64,000 nt of DNA from Streptomyces sp. NBC_01591. GTDB taxonomy: Bacteria; Actinomycetota; Actinomycetes; Streptomycetales; Streptomycetaceae. Both the position numbers and the translations under genes were made by a program. The notes under the pieces are model-generated. The model had not been told where the DNA came from and made no database searches. It was given only the letters and a program-made list of their open reading frames with translations. Numbering within the stretch: the stretch's first letter is position 1; every line of letters starts with the position of its first letter. The stretch is from contig NZ_CP109327.1 of assembly GCF_035918155.1 (NCBI RefSeq), positions 2,852,001 through 2,916,000 of the forward strand, in the 5' to 3' direction. Positions 1-9,049 of this stretch are shown piece by piece.

Positions 1-1221
1 TCGATCGCCACCACCATGGCGTTCGTCCGCATCCTGAAGGACCTCATGCGGGACAAGGAGATCGGCAAGCGTTTCGTGCTGATCGCGCCCGACGAGTACC
101 GCACCTTCGGTATGGATGCCTTCTTCCCGAGCGCGAAGATCTACAACCCGCTGGGCCAGCAGTACGAGGCGGTGGACCGCGATCTTCTGCTCGCGTACAA
201 GGAGTCGCCGACCGGTCAGATGCTGCACGACGGCATCTCGGAGGCCGGCTGCACGGCATCGCTGATCGCCGCCGGTTCGGCGTACGCCACGCACGGCGAG
301 CCGCTGATCCCGGTGTACGTCTTCTACTCGATGTTCGGTTTCCAGCGCACCGGTGACCAGTTCTGGCAGATGGCCGACCAGCTCGCGCGCGGCTTCGTGC
401 TGGGTGCGACCGCCGGCCGTACGACGCTGACCGGTGAGGGTCTCCAGCACGCGGACGGCCACTCTCAGCTGCTCGCCTCGACCAACCCGGGCTGTGTCGC
501 GTACGACCCGGCGTTCGGGTACGAGATCGCGCACATCGTCAAGGACGGTCTGCGCCGGATGTACGGCGGGACCCCCGAAGAGAACGAGGACGTCTTCTAC
601 TACCTCACCGTCTACAACGAGCCGATCCAGCACCCGGCCGAGCCCGAGAACGTGGACGTCGAGGGCATCCTCAAGGGCGTGTACCGCTTCAAGGCCGCCG
701 AGCGGGGCGAGATCCCGGCCCAGATCATGGCGTCCGGTGTGGCGGTCCCGTGGGCGGTCGAGGCGCAGCGGATCCTCGCCGAGGAGTGGAACGTCCGGGC
801 GGACGTCTGGTCGGCGACCTCCTGGAACGAGCTGCGCCGTGAGGCCGTGGACGTGGAGCAGTACAACCTGCTGCACCCGGAGGAGGAGCAGCGCGTCCCG
901 TACGTCACGCGGAAGCTCTCCGGCTCCGAGGGCCCGTTCGTGGCGGTCTCGGACTGGATGCGTTCCGTGCCGGACCAGATCGCGCGCTGGGTGCCCGGTG
1001 CGTACCAGTCGCTGGGTGCGGACGGCTTCGGCTTCGCCGACACCCGTGGCGCGGCCCGCCGGTTCTTCCACATCGACGCGCAGTCGATCGTCCTCGCGGT
1101 GCTCACCGAGCTCGCGAAGGAGAACCGGATCGACCGTTCGCTGCTGAAGCAGGCCATCGACCGGTACGAGCTGCTGGACGTGACCGCGGCCGACCCGGGC
1201 GCGGCCGGCGGCGACGCGTAG
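1..1221 (+). CDS. aceE: Pyruvate dehydrogenase E1 component, C-terminal part
   Basis: This is the 3' part of a homodimeric-type pyruvate dehydrogenase E1, the thiamine-diphosphate enzyme that decarboxylates pyruvate and hands the acetyl group to the E2 lipoyl domain. The reading frame is open from base 1, so the gene starts upstream of the window and about 405 residues are visible. Recognisable stretches are [10 protein letters not shown] near residue 30, [22 protein letters not shown] near residue 80, the region around [14 protein letters not shown], and a transketolase-C-like end. Only the pyrimidine-binding and C-terminal domains are present; the ThDP diphosphate-binding half lies outside. 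The last residues are Ala/Gly-rich. A strong hairpin follows the stop codon, so this is probably the end of its transcript. Confidence 0.95.
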   Translation, partial: SIATTMAFVRILKDLMRDKEIGKRFVLIAPDEYRTFGMDAFFPSAKIYNPLGQQYEAVDRDLLLAYKESPTGQMLHDGISEAGCTASLIAAGSAYATHGEPLIPVYVFYSMFGFQRTGDQFWQMADQLARGFVLGATAGRTTLTGEGLQHADGHSQLLASTNPGCVAYDPAFGYEIAHIVKDGLRRMYGGTPEENEDVFYYLTVYNEPIQHPAEPENVDVEGILKGVYRFKAAERGEIPAQIMASGVAVPWAVEAQRILAEEWNVRADVWSATSWNELRREAVDVEQYNLLHPEEEQRVPYVTRKLSGSEGPFVAVSDWMRSVPDQIARWVPGAYQSLGADGFGFADTRGAARRFFHIDAQSIVLAVLTELAKENRIDRSLLKQAIDRYELLDVTAADPGAAGGDA

Positions 1222-1250
1222 GGCCGCAGGCTCGACGGAGTACGTACGAA

Positions 1251-1280
1251 GGGCGGCGGGACCTCGTGGTCCCGCCGCCC
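1251..1280 (+). terminator. Hairpin terminator after aceE
   Basis: Perfect 13-bp inverted repeat (1251-1263 and 1268-1280) with a TCGT loop, about 30 nt after the aceE stop. It also lies downstream of the minus-strand I36 gene, so it may serve both. No U-tract, as is usual in Streptomyces. Confidence 0.7.
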
Positions 1281-1313
1281 TTCGGCGTCCGCGGCCGGTT
1301 CTCCGTCCTCCGG

Positions 1314-1691
1314 TCAGTTCTCCCAGATCTTGAAGGCCCTGACCTGGTACGGGGACCGGGGCACCCAGGTACCGCCGCCCGGATAGGTCTCGAACTCACC
1401 GGTCTCGGCGCATTCCGCCGACTGGTACGTGGTGACGGGGCGGCCGGTGCGGTTGGCGAGCGCCTGGACCTTGCTGCCCTTCGGCAGCGGGACGCAGCTC
1501 TCGATGTCGGTCGTGGACAGCTCATGGGTCCGGCGGGTGCCGGTGAAGTCCGGCGCGTCCCAGAGGCAGAGCTGGCCGGCGGCGCAGGATCCGAGCCGGA
1601 CGGGCGCGGAGTGGGCCTCGGTCTGCGGGATCAGGGCGGTGGCGGCCAGCGAAGTGGCGGCCAGGGCGGTGGCAAGAACGGTCGTACGCAT
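1314..1691 (-). CDS. Secreted peptidase inhibitor family I36 protein
   Basis: A 125-residue exported protein. Residues 1-28 form a Sec signal peptide (short basic start MRTT, Ala/Leu-rich core, cleavage near EAHSA). The mature part holds the I36 / beta-gamma-crystallin-like pattern: CAAGQLCLWDAPDFTG, then ELSTTDIESCVPLP, a Tyr/Gln/Ser turn, and FETYPGGG near the end. Four Cys in the mature part suggest disulphides. The family includes SMI, a Streptomyces metalloproteinase inhibitor, but many members have no tested target. The gene stands alone, convergent with aceE, with about 100 bp of upstream DNA before the MFS terminator. The fold assignment is good; the function is inferred from the family. 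Confidence 0.75.
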   Translation of the reverse strand: MRTTVLATALAATSLAATALIPQTEAHSAPVRLGSCAAGQLCLWDAPDFTGTRRTHELSTTDIESCVPLPKGSKVQALANRTGRPVTTYQSAECAETGEFETYPGGGTWVPRSPYQVRAFKIWEN

Positions 1692-1793
1692 GGAAATCGA
1701 CCCCCGTGGTGGTGCGAATCAGTTGCACGCACCCTGACCTGCGGAGCAAGGCCCGGGGAAGGGATCGCGGGCCACACCACCCTGATAGGCGAC

Positions 1794-1821
1794 AGCCCCG
1801 CCGGAACGGTCCGGCGGGGCT
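1794..1821 (-). terminator. Hairpin terminator after the MFS exporter gene
   Basis: Perfect 12-bp arms (1794-1805 and 1810-1821) with an ACGG loop, just downstream of the minus-strand MFS gene that ends at 1880. Confidence 0.7.
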
Positions 1822-1879
1822 GTTGTACGCACTGTGTTGACGCGAGGGCGCGAGCCCGGGGCGTCGTCGTGGCGACCGG

Positions 1880-3490
1880 TCAGATGTGACCGGCGCCCGC
1901 GCCCGCCTCGGCATTCGCACCGCGCTTGGTGAGCGTGGCGACCAGCGCGGCGACCACCGCGACGACGCCGGCGACCATGAACGCCGTGCTCATCCCTGAC
2001 ACGAAGGTGTCATGGGCGACGCCCGCGATCTTGCCCGCGACCTCCGGCGGGACGTTCCCGCCCACCGGCGGGATGCCGACCTCGACGGCCGAGGACGCCT
2101 GGTCCAGCTGCTGCGGGCTCAGCGGCGGAAGCTCCGCCGCCTTCCAGTTGTCGCCCAGCTTGGAGTCGACCTGGGACGCCATGACGGCGCCGAGCACCGC
2201 CGTACCGAGGCTGCCGCCGACCTGCATGGCGGCCTGCTGCAGACCGCCCGCGACGCCGGAGAGCTCCATCGGGGCGTTGCCGACGATGACCTCGGTGGCG
2301 CCGACCATCACCGGGGCGAGGCCGAGGCCGAGCAGACCGAACCAGATCGACATGGTCAGGGTGCCGGTGCCGATGTCCAGCTGGGACATGCCGAACATGG
2401 CGACCGCCGTGCACACCATGCCGCCGACCAGCGGGACCCGCGGGCCGAACTTGGTGATCATGACGCCCGCGAGCGGCGAGGCGACGATCATCATGCCGGT
2501 CAGCGGCAGCAGGTGCAGTCCGCTGTCGACGGGGCTCAGACCGTGCACGTTCTGGAGATAGAAGGTCACGAAGAACAGCCCGCCCATGAAGGCGAAGGCC
2601 ATCAGCACCATCAGGACCGTGCCCGCGGACAGCGGCACCGACCGGAACATCGCGAGCGGGATCAGCGGTTCCCTGACGTTCTTCTGGGAGAGGGCGAAGA
2701 CCACGAACAGGGCCACGGCGGCGCCCAGGAAGCCGAGCGTCTTGTAGTCGCCCCAGCCCCACTCGGCGCCCTTGATGAGCGCCCAGATCAGACAGAACAT
2801 CGCCTGCGACAGCAGCACGATGCCGCCGATGTCGAAGGAGCGCGGCGCGTTCTCGGCGCGGTGGTCCTTGAGGATCACCAGGCCCAGCACCAGCGCGATC
2901 ACGCCGACCGGCACATTGATGAAGAAGACGGACTGCCAGCTGACGTGCTCGACGAGCACGCCGCCGAGGATCGGACCACCAGCGGTCGAGGCGCCGATCA
3001 CCATGCCCCAGATGCCGATCGCCATGTTCAGCTTCTCGGCCGGGAAGGTGGCGCGCAGCAGGCCGAGCGCGGCGGGCATCAGCAGGGCGCCGAAGAGGCC
3101 CTGGAGCACCCGGAACACGATCACCAGGGCAACGCTGTCGGAGAGGCCGATGGCCCCGGATGCCGCGGCGAAGCCCACGACACCTATGAGGAAGGTCTGG
3201 CGGTGACCGAACCGGTCACCGAGCTTGCCCGCGGTGATCAGGGAGACCGCGAGGGCGAGCATGTAGCCGTTGGTGATCCACTGGACGTCTGCGAGCGAGG
3301 CGTTCAGGTCCTGCTGGATGGCGGGGTTGGCGATCGCGACGATCGTGCCGTCGAGCGCGACCATCATCACGCCGATGGCCACGGAGAAGAGCGTCAGCCA
3401 GGGGTGGCCGCGCAGCCCCTTGGCAGGTGCGGGAGCGGCGGCTTCCTGCGGCTCCCGCGACGCCTTGTCGACGGTGGTCTGACTAGTCAT
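1880..3490 (-). CDS. MFS drug exporter, DHA2 (EmrB/QacA) family, 14 TM
   Basis: Proton-driven multidrug exporter of the inner membrane. About 536 residues from ATG 3490 (MTSQTTVDKAS...); this start is preferred over an in-frame upstream start at 3532, which would run through the operator region. Family motifs seen: LDGTIVAIANPAIQQDL in TM1, the motif-A loop GKLGDRFGHR after TM2, a motif-C-like GGPILGG, and WQSVFFINVPVG. Length and hydrophobic pattern fit 14 helices. It is divergent from a TetR gene at 3608 with shared inverted repeats between them, so it is very likely repressed by that regulator. The substrate cannot be read from sequence. Confidence 0.9.
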   Translation of the reverse strand: MTSQTTVDKASREPQEAAAPAPAKGLRGHPWLTLFSVAIGVMMVALDGTIVAIANPAIQQDLNASLADVQWITNGYMLALAVSLITAGKLGDRFGHRQTFLIGVVGFAAASGAIGLSDSVALVIVFRVLQGLFGALLMPAALGLLRATFPAEKLNMAIGIWGMVIGASTAGGPILGGVLVEHVSWQSVFFINVPVGVIALVLGLVILKDHRAENAPRSFDIGGIVLLSQAMFCLIWALIKGAEWGWGDYKTLGFLGAAVALFVVFALSQKNVREPLIPLAMFRSVPLSAGTVLMVLMAFAFMGGLFFVTFYLQNVHGLSPVDSGLHLLPLTGMMIVASPLAGVMITKFGPRVPLVGGMVCTAVAMFGMSQLDIGTGTLTMSIWFGLLGLGLAPVMVGATEVIVGNAPMELSGVAGGLQQAAMQVGGSLGTAVLGAVMASQVDSKLGDNWKAAELPPLSPQQLDQASSAVEVGIPPVGGNVPPEVAGKIAGVAHDTFVSGMSTAFMVAGVVAVVAALVATLTKRGANAEAGAGAGHI

Positions 3491-3504
3491 GCTCGGGAGA
3501 TTAG

Positions 3505-3553
3505 TGTCAGCCTCTGACAGTTGACAAACCATTTCACAAGTCGGTAACTGTCA
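3505..3553. promoter_or_regulatory. Divergent operator region, TGACA inverted repeats
   Basis: Between the divergent MFS and TetR genes: a perfect 6-bp inverted repeat with 3-bp spacer (3505-3510 / 3514-3519), and an 8-bp arm TGACAGTT (3515-3522) repeated inverted as AACTGTCA (3546-3553). A TTGACA box (3521-3526) lies between. The TGTCA/TGACA half-sites are the probable TetR operator. Binding itself is inferred. Confidence 0.6.
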
Positions 3554-3607
3554 CGTAGCTCACAGGTACGCTGAGCTGGACAAAGCAGGAGAAAGAAGGC
3601 CAGTTAA

Positions 3608-4273
3608 GTGACCGATGGGCAGCGGGCCGCGTATCCGACCGGACTGCGCGAACGGAAGAAGCGACGCACCCGGGACGCCCTGCTGCACGCCGCCCTCGAT
3701 CTTTTCACCACCCAGGGGTACGACGAGACCACCGTCGACGAGATCGTCGACGCCGTGGAGGTCTCCCAGCGCACCTTCTTCCGTTACTTCGCCTCCAAGG
3801 AGGAGGCCGCCTTCGCCATCCAGGAGATGGTGGAGTCGCACTTCCTCTCGCAGCTGCGCCGACGCCCCGCTGCCGAGGCCCCGTTCGAGGCACTGCGCAA
3901 CGCGGTCCTCTGTGCCTGGAACAGCCTCGGCGAGGTGATCGAGGAGATCATCACGGTCGAACTCCACATGCGTACGTACCGGATGATCGAGTCGACACCC
4001 TCGCTGCTCGCCGCCCATCTGCGCCGGTGCGCGGTCATGGAGAACCAGATCGCGCTGCTGATCGCCGGGCGCGAGGGGCTCGACGTGGACAAGGACCCAC
4101 GGCCGAGGGTCGCCGTGGCCGCGTTCTGCGGGGTGATGCGGGTGACCGGCCAGCTCTGGGGGCGGGGCCGGGACGGCGGCGTGGATTCGCTGCGCGCCCT
4201 GACCGAGGCATACCTGGACCAGCTCGGGCCGGCACTGGCCGACAACTGGCGGGCGGACGCCGGACCGGCGTGA
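3608..4273 (+). CDS. TetR family transcriptional regulator
   Basis: A 221-residue TetR-type repressor. The N-terminal HTH is clear: RERKKRRTRDALLHAALDLF, then GYDETTVDEIVDAVEVSQRTFFRYFASKEE (residues about 14-65). The C-terminal ligand-binding part is helical and family-variable. GTG 3608 follows an AGGAGAAAGAAGG ribosome site. It is divergent from the DHA2 exporter gene, so the usual reading is a drug-responsive local repressor of that exporter and of itself. The stop codon lies inside the first copy of a 22-23-bp tandem repeat. Confidence 0.92.
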   Translation: MTDGQRAAYPTGLRERKKRRTRDALLHAALDLFTTQGYDETTVDEIVDAVEVSQRTFFRYFASKEEAAFAIQEMVESHFLSQLRRRPAAEAPFEALRNAVLCAWNSLGEVIEEIITVELHMRTYRMIESTPSLLAAHLRRCAVMENQIALLIAGREGLDVDKDPRPRVAVAAFCGVMRVTGQLWGRGRDGGVDSLRALTEAYLDQLGPALADNWRADAGPA

Positions 4274-4325
4274 CGGCAGGGACCTCTCCGGTGTGACGAC
4301 AGGCCCCGCCCGGCGTGACGACAGG
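4265..4325. repeat. Tandem 22-23 bp repeats at the TetR 3' end
   Basis: The 16-mer CCGGYGTGACGRCAGG recurs at 4265-4280, 4288-4303 and 4310-4325, with a partial fourth copy near 4335. The first copy contains the TetR stop codon. The stretch from here to 4490 holds no gene that I can support. Confidence 0.7.
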
Positions 4326-4492
4326 ACTCCCCGCCCGGTGTGCCGCACGCCTCACTTCCGCGGCATGACCGACTTCACAACAGCCGTACCCAGGCGCCCA
4401 CATGTGGCATCCGGGAGGCACTCCGCGCGCCTGAGCGTACGTACGACAACCACACAGCGTGAAAAGCATGACGCCGAATTCCCCGCAGCCGA

Positions 4493-5761
4493 GTGATGTG
4501 CGTCACCCTCTTCACGGCTGCCGTCCCGCGTCTCCTAATGTGGGCCGAAGTGACTTCCTTCGACTCCTCCCCCACACTCACCGCATGGCGCGCGCTGCTC
4601 GCCGTCGCGGTCGTGTTCGTGATGCTGGCGACCACTGGTTGGACCGCCGTACGTCACCAGCACTCCGACGAGCCACGCAGCCTCGCACTGGCCGCCTGGG
4701 CGCGGGGCCGGGTGGCGGGTCATACGCTGCCGAACACCGACGCGCCGCCGCACCGGCTGGCCCATTTCTTCGCCACGCTCACGGCCGCGCAGCGCACCGG
4801 ACTGGCCGACAAGTACCCCTTGGTCGTGGGCAACCTGAACGGTGCGCCGGTCACCCTGCGCTACCGCGCCAATCGGCGGGCCGTGGTGCAGGCGCGGAAG
4901 GTCGAGCAGCAACGCATGCACGATGTGCGGCTCTCCCCCGACGGCCGCGCCGAGGCCGTCCGCCGGATGCGCCGCTTCGAATCGATGCTCGCCCGCGGCC
5001 GCCACTTCCTCGCCTTCGACCCGTCCGGGAAGGGCCGCGCCGCGGAGGTGTTCGGCAGTCTCGACCGGGCCGATCGGGTCTCCGTGATCGTCCCCGGCGT
5101 CGACACCAGTCTGCTGACGCTGGAGCGGTCCGAGCCCAAGGTGAACGCCGCCCCGGTGGGGATGGCGAAGTCGCTGTACGCGGCGGAGCGCGCCGCGCGC
5201 CCCGCCACCCGTACCGCCGTCATCGCCTGGGCCGACTACACCACGCCCGCCGGTATCGGCATGGACGCGGCCCTGGGCAACCTCGCCGAGCGCGGGGCGG
5301 TGCGGCTGAACGCGCTGGTGGAAGCGCTGCCCGGGGACGCCCCGGTCTCGCTGTTCTGCCACAGCTACGGCTCGGTGCTCTGCGGGGTCGCCGCACATGA
5401 ACTGCCCTCCAGGGTCGGTGACATCGCGGTGGCCGGCAGCCCCGGCATGCGGGTGGAGAACGCCGCGCAGCTGCGCACCGGGGCCAGGGTGTGGGCGATG
5501 CGCGATCGCGACGACTGGATCGAGGACGTACCGAACCTGGAGCTCGGCGGCCTGGGCCACGGGGCCGACCCGGTCGACCCGGGCTTCGGCGCGCGTATCG
5601 TCTCGGCGGGCGACGCGGTCGGCCACAGCGGCTATTTCGAGCCGGGGACCGAGAGCCTCGGCAACTTCGCCGCCATCGGCGTGGGCGCCTACGAATCGGT
5701 GAGCTGCGCAGTCTCCGACAGCGCCTGCCGCGAACGAATCACCGGAAGCCGGGCCATCTGA
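4493..5761 (+). CDS. Alpha/beta hydrolase, DUF1023 type, membrane-anchored
   Basis: Up to 422 residues. An N-terminal segment (about LLAVAVVFVMLATTGWTAV) looks like a signal anchor. The C-terminal half has the nucleophile elbow CHSYGS (within PVSLFCHSYGSVLCGVAA), preceded by VIVPGVDTSLLTLERSE and TAVIAWADYTTP, the pattern of actinobacterial DUF1023 hydrolases. A late His (DAVGHSGYFEPG) is a plausible third triad member. Substrate unknown. The start is uncertain: GTG 4493, ATG 4538 and GTG 4550 are all in frame, and the last puts the hydrophobic segment closest to the N-terminus. No partner is apparent; the next gene on the same strand begins 84 nt later. Confidence 0.8.
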   Translation: MMCVTLFTAAVPRLLMWAEVTSFDSSPTLTAWRALLAVAVVFVMLATTGWTAVRHQHSDEPRSLALAAWARGRVAGHTLPNTDAPPHRLAHFFATLTAAQRTGLADKYPLVVGNLNGAPVTLRYRANRRAVVQARKVEQQRMHDVRLSPDGRAEAVRRMRRFESMLARGRHFLAFDPSGKGRAAEVFGSLDRADRVSVIVPGVDTSLLTLERSEPKVNAAPVGMAKSLYAAERAARPATRTAVIAWADYTTPAGIGMDAALGNLAERGAVRLNALVEALPGDAPVSLFCHSYGSVLCGVAAHELPSRVGDIAVAGSPGMRVENAAQLRTGARVWAMRDRDDWIEDVPNLELGGLGHGADPVDPGFGARIVSAGDAVGHSGYFEPGTESLGNFAAIGVGAYESVSCAVSDSACRERITGSRAI

Positions 5762-5845
5762 CGGGCGCAGGGGCCTTGGCAGGCCATCGAATCGCAGCTT
5801 GCGCAGGGGGGACGTGTGGGGCAAGTGCCGCATACGATGAGGTAC

Positions 5846-6814
5846 ATGGGTGATGTGCTGGCCGGAATTCATGCCACCTGGGAGTTCGACACCGACTCCG
5901 TGCTCATCCGCTTCGAACGGGGGATCCGCACGCCGAAGCTCTTCCAGAGCCTGCGTGAACGACGCGTACCGCACGCGGCGCTGTCGTCGGTGACGCTGAC
6001 CCCGGGCAAGCGGGGCACGGTGGTCCTGCGTGCCGTGCCGAGACGGGGTGCCGACCCGTTGGTCGAGGCTGCGGCCGGGCAGCTGAAGGACGGCTGCGAT
6101 CCGTACCGGCTGGTGCTCCCCGCCGAGCGCGAGACGCTGGCCGAGTACTACGCGGACGAACTGCGCGCCCGGCTCGGCCCCGACGCGGCGGAGCCCGCCG
6201 ACCGGTTCCTGGTCGCGGCGCCCGAGGCACCGATGCAGTTCAAGGCGTACGACGGCCGGGCCGGCTTCGACGGGCAACGGGTCTCCTTCCGCTGGTTCTG
6301 GACGGGCGCCTCCACGGCGAAGTGGAAGGCCGGCGACCAGACGTTCCCGGTGACGGAACTGAGCGGTGTCGAGTGGCGCTCGCCGGAGGCGTTCGAGGGC
6401 TACCTGCGGCTGCTGCCGAGGGGCCTGGAGACCGCGGTCCCGGGTCCGGGCCCGGGCGCGGGCCCCGACCGGAACAGTGGTTCGGGCCTGGTCGCGGATC
6501 CGGGTACGGTGCACGGCCCGCAGCCGATGGTGCCCCGCCCCACCCGGGCCGACCAGGACCCGGCCGCGGTGGTGTTCGGCCTCGGTTACGGCCCGGTGCA
6601 CGAGTCGCTGCCGTTCGCCGCGGCCGTGCTGGAATCGGTGCGCAGGAACCATTCCTCTGCCGCCACGCCCGCCGCCGTCCTGGCGGGCGCCGGACGGCGC
6701 GACCCCGCGGACATCGCGGAGCGAATCCGGCACCTCGGGGAGCTGCACCAGGCCGGTCTGGTGACGGACGACGAGTTCAGCGCCAAGAAGGCCCAGCTGC
6801 TCGCCGAGTTGTAG
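5846..6814 (+). CDS. DUF4429 protein with C-terminal SHOCT motif
   Basis: 322 residues from ATG 5846 (MGDVLAGIHATWEF), preceded by a GATGAGG ribosome site. Two DUF4429-like beta-rich halves are seen: WEFDTDSVLIRFERG near the start, and GFDGQRVSFRWFWTGAST near residue 145. A Pro/Gly-rich linker follows, then a SHOCT-like end (IAERIRHLGELHQAGLVTDDEFSAKKAQLL), a short helical oligomerisation motif common at bacterial C-termini. The family is frequent in Streptomyces and its biochemical role is unknown. No signal peptide or membrane segment, so probably cytoplasmic. A sensor kinase gene follows 112 nt downstream. Confidence 0.85.
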   Translation: MGDVLAGIHATWEFDTDSVLIRFERGIRTPKLFQSLRERRVPHAALSSVTLTPGKRGTVVLRAVPRRGADPLVEAAAGQLKDGCDPYRLVLPAERETLAEYYADELRARLGPDAAEPADRFLVAAPEAPMQFKAYDGRAGFDGQRVSFRWFWTGASTAKWKAGDQTFPVTELSGVEWRSPEAFEGYLRLLPRGLETAVPGPGPGAGPDRNSGSGLVADPGTVHGPQPMVPRPTRADQDPAAVVFGLGYGPVHESLPFAAAVLESVRRNHSSAATPAAVLAGAGRRDPADIAERIRHLGELHQAGLVTDDEFSAKKAQLLAEL

Positions 6815-6925
6815 GGCCTGTCCGGCGGATCGTGCCGGTAGTACTCCCGTACGAGAAGCCCGGCGGCGAACCGAAACCCCGGTATGACGCCACCGGGCAG
6901 GTCCGCTGCCTACGCTGATGCCGCA

Positions 6926-8272
6926 ATGACCACTTCCCCGCCCCAAGCTGCGCCCGAGGCGCCGCCGCGCCCGCAGCCCGCCGCCGACGGGCTGGTGAGC
7001 GCCGCCCGCCGCAATCTGCGCGAGATCACCCACGGTCTCGCCCACCCGTCCCATCCCCCGGTCCCGCCGCTCGCGAACGCGTCCAAACGGGGGCGGAGGC
7101 TGCTGCCGTACATGGCCGTCCTCATCCTCGCGGCGATCTTCGTTCCGGTCACGCTCAATGTGCTGACCAACGAATACGGCATGGCCGAGGGGCTGGCGGG
7201 CCTGCTGACCGTCGCCCAGACGGCGCCGCTGCTGATGCTGGCGCACCGCCCGTTGCAGGCGTGGTGGATCATCTTCCCCGCCGACATCGTGGGGGCGCTG
7301 GTACTGCTGCAGTACCCGGAACCGCAGATGGGCATCTGGCCGTGGCCGCCGCCGATACTGATCGGCTACCTCTTCGTGATGCTGGCGGTGGCCCTGCGCG
7401 AGACCCGCCGGACCGTGGTCTCCGTCTGGGCGCTGACCTCCGTGGCGAGCCTGGTCCTGCACCTGGGCGGCACGGACCGCAGCAACGGCACCGCGGGACT
7501 GCTTCCGGCGCTCGGCGTGGTGTTCATGGTGATCGGTGCGGTGATCCGGGAACGGGGCGACGCGCAGCGCCGGCTCGCCGAGCAGGAGACCATCAGCGAG
7601 GCCGAGCGGGCGCAGCGGACACTGCTGGAGGAGCGCACCAGGATCGCCCGCGAGCTGCACGACGTGGTCGCGCACCACATGTCCGTGATCACGGTCCAGG
7701 CCGACTCCGCGCCCTACCGGATCAGCGGGCTGCCCGAGGAGGCGCACGAGGAGTTCGCGGCGATCGCGGCGAGCGCCCGGGAGTCGCTGACGGAGATGCG
7801 GCGGCTGCTGGCGGTGCTGCGCAGCGACGGCACGCAGGGCGAGCGGGCGCCGCAGCCGGGGCTCGACCGGGTGCAGCAGCTGGTGGAGGCGACGGTGCGG
7901 GCGGGGCTGCCGGCCGAACTGTCGCTGTCCGCCCAACTGCCCGACGTACCGCAGGCGGTGGACCTGTCGGCGTACCGGATCGTGCAGGAGGCCCTGGCCA
8001 ACGTGCTCCGCCACGCCCCCGGTGCGCGGACCCGGATATCGATCACGTCCGACGGCGCGCATCTGACCGTCCTGGTGGTCAACGACCGGGCGGAGCAGCC
8101 CGATTCGCCGTTGGAGACGGCCGGGACCGGGCACGGCCTGGTCGGTATGCGCGAACGCGTACGGTTGACCGGCGGCACGCTGGACACCGGACCGCTGCCC
8201 GACGGCGGCTTCCGGGTGGCCGCCCGACTGCCCCTGACCCCTGTCACACCCACGGCCTCGGAGGACTCTTGA
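6926..8272 (+). CDS. Membrane sensor histidine kinase (HisKA_3 / NarL-type)
   Basis: 448 residues from ATG 6926. A Pro/Ala-rich cytoplasmic start is followed by several membrane helices (about 60-210, for example YMAVLILAAIFVPVTLNVL). The dimerisation box RTRIARELHDVVAHHMSVI has the phospho-acceptor His near residue 245. The HATPase region shows the N-box region IVQEALANVLRHAPGA, a DRAEQPD stretch in place of the usual DDG, and GTGHGLVGMRERV. It autophosphorylates in response to an unknown membrane-associated signal and passes phosphate to the regulator encoded next. The stop codon overlaps the TTG start of that regulator (TTGA), so the pair is translationally coupled. Confidence 0.93.
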   Translation: MTTSPPQAAPEAPPRPQPAADGLVSAARRNLREITHGLAHPSHPPVPPLANASKRGRRLLPYMAVLILAAIFVPVTLNVLTNEYGMAEGLAGLLTVAQTAPLLMLAHRPLQAWWIIFPADIVGALVLLQYPEPQMGIWPWPPPILIGYLFVMLAVALRETRRTVVSVWALTSVASLVLHLGGTDRSNGTAGLLPALGVVFMVIGAVIRERGDAQRRLAEQETISEAERAQRTLLEERTRIARELHDVVAHHMSVITVQADSAPYRISGLPEEAHEEFAAIAASARESLTEMRRLLAVLRSDGTQGERAPQPGLDRVQQLVEATVRAGLPAELSLSAQLPDVPQAVDLSAYRIVQEALANVLRHAPGARTRISITSDGAHLTVLVVNDRAEQPDSPLETAGTGHGLVGMRERVRLTGGTLDTGPLPDGGFRVAARLPLTPVTPTASEDS

Positions 8273-8952
8273 CCATCCGCGTGATCATCGTCGACGACCA
8301 GGCCATGGTGCGGGCGGGGTTCGCGGCGCTGCTCTCGGCACAGAGCGACATCGACGTGGTCGGTGAGGCGCCGGACGGGCGCCAGGGCATCGACGTCAGC
8401 CGGAACGTCCACCCGGACGTGGTCCTGATGGATGTCCGGATGCCCGAGATGGACGGCCTGGCGGCGGCCCGCGAGCTGCTGAACCCGCCGCCGGGGGTGG
8501 TGCACCGGCCAAAGGTGCTGATGCTCACCACGTTCGACGTGGACGACTACGTGTACGAGGCGCTGCGCGCCGGGGCCTCCGGCTTCCTGCTGAAGGACGC
8601 GCCGCCCGCGGACCTGATCGCGGCGGTGCGGGTGGTCGCGGCGGGCGAGGCGCTGCTCGCGCCGTCCGTGACGCGCCGCCTGATCGCGGACTTCGCCCGG
8701 CAGGGTCCGACCGGGGCCACCCGGAGCGGCCAGTCACTGCGGCTGAACGGGCTGACTCCGCGCGAGACGGAGGTACTCGAACTGATCGCGCGGGGCCTGT
8801 CCAACCAGGAGATCGCGGGGAAGCTGGTGCTGGCCGAGCAGACGGTGAAGACGCACATCGGGCGGGTACTGGCCAAGCTGGACCTGCGGGACCGGGCGCA
8901 GGCGGTGATCTTCGCGTACGAGGCGGGGGTGGTGGTGCCGGGCGAGGGGTGA
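8269..8952 (+). CDS. NarL/LuxR family response regulator
   Basis: 227 residues from TTG 8269, which overlaps the kinase stop and sits behind GGAGGA at good spacing. The receiver domain has the acidic pocket VDD, phospho-Asp55 in VVLMDVRMPEMDG, Thr in MLTTFD and Lys in FLLKDAPP. The C-terminal LuxR HTH is LTPRETEVLELIARGLSNQEIAGKLVLAEQTVKTHIGRVLAKLDLRDR. It is the cognate regulator of the preceding membrane kinase. Targets are unknown. Confidence 0.95.
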   Translation: MTIRVIIVDDQAMVRAGFAALLSAQSDIDVVGEAPDGRQGIDVSRNVHPDVVLMDVRMPEMDGLAAARELLNPPPGVVHRPKVLMLTTFDVDDYVYEALRAGASGFLLKDAPPADLIAAVRVVAAGEALLAPSVTRRLIADFARQGPTGATRSGQSLRLNGLTPRETEVLELIARGLSNQEIAGKLVLAEQTVKTHIGRVLAKLDLRDRAQAVIFAYEAGVVVPGEG

Positions 8953-9049
8953 GGGGCGAGGGTCCGATCTCATTTCAGATCCGCGAGGCTCACGGCGTAG
9001 AGACGGCATTGCTTCGGACCCTGGTCCTCCGGGTTCTTGACGAAGCCTG

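Noticed and set aside
4535..8134. A 1199-codon open frame on the minus strand, and similar long frames (25322-29344 plus, 59983-62205 minus, 61889-63859 minus, 41185-43851 minus).
   Set aside because: They lie antisense or out of frame to clear genes, have low-complexity Arg/Gly/His/Pro-rich translations, and arise because stop codons are rare in high-G+C DNA.
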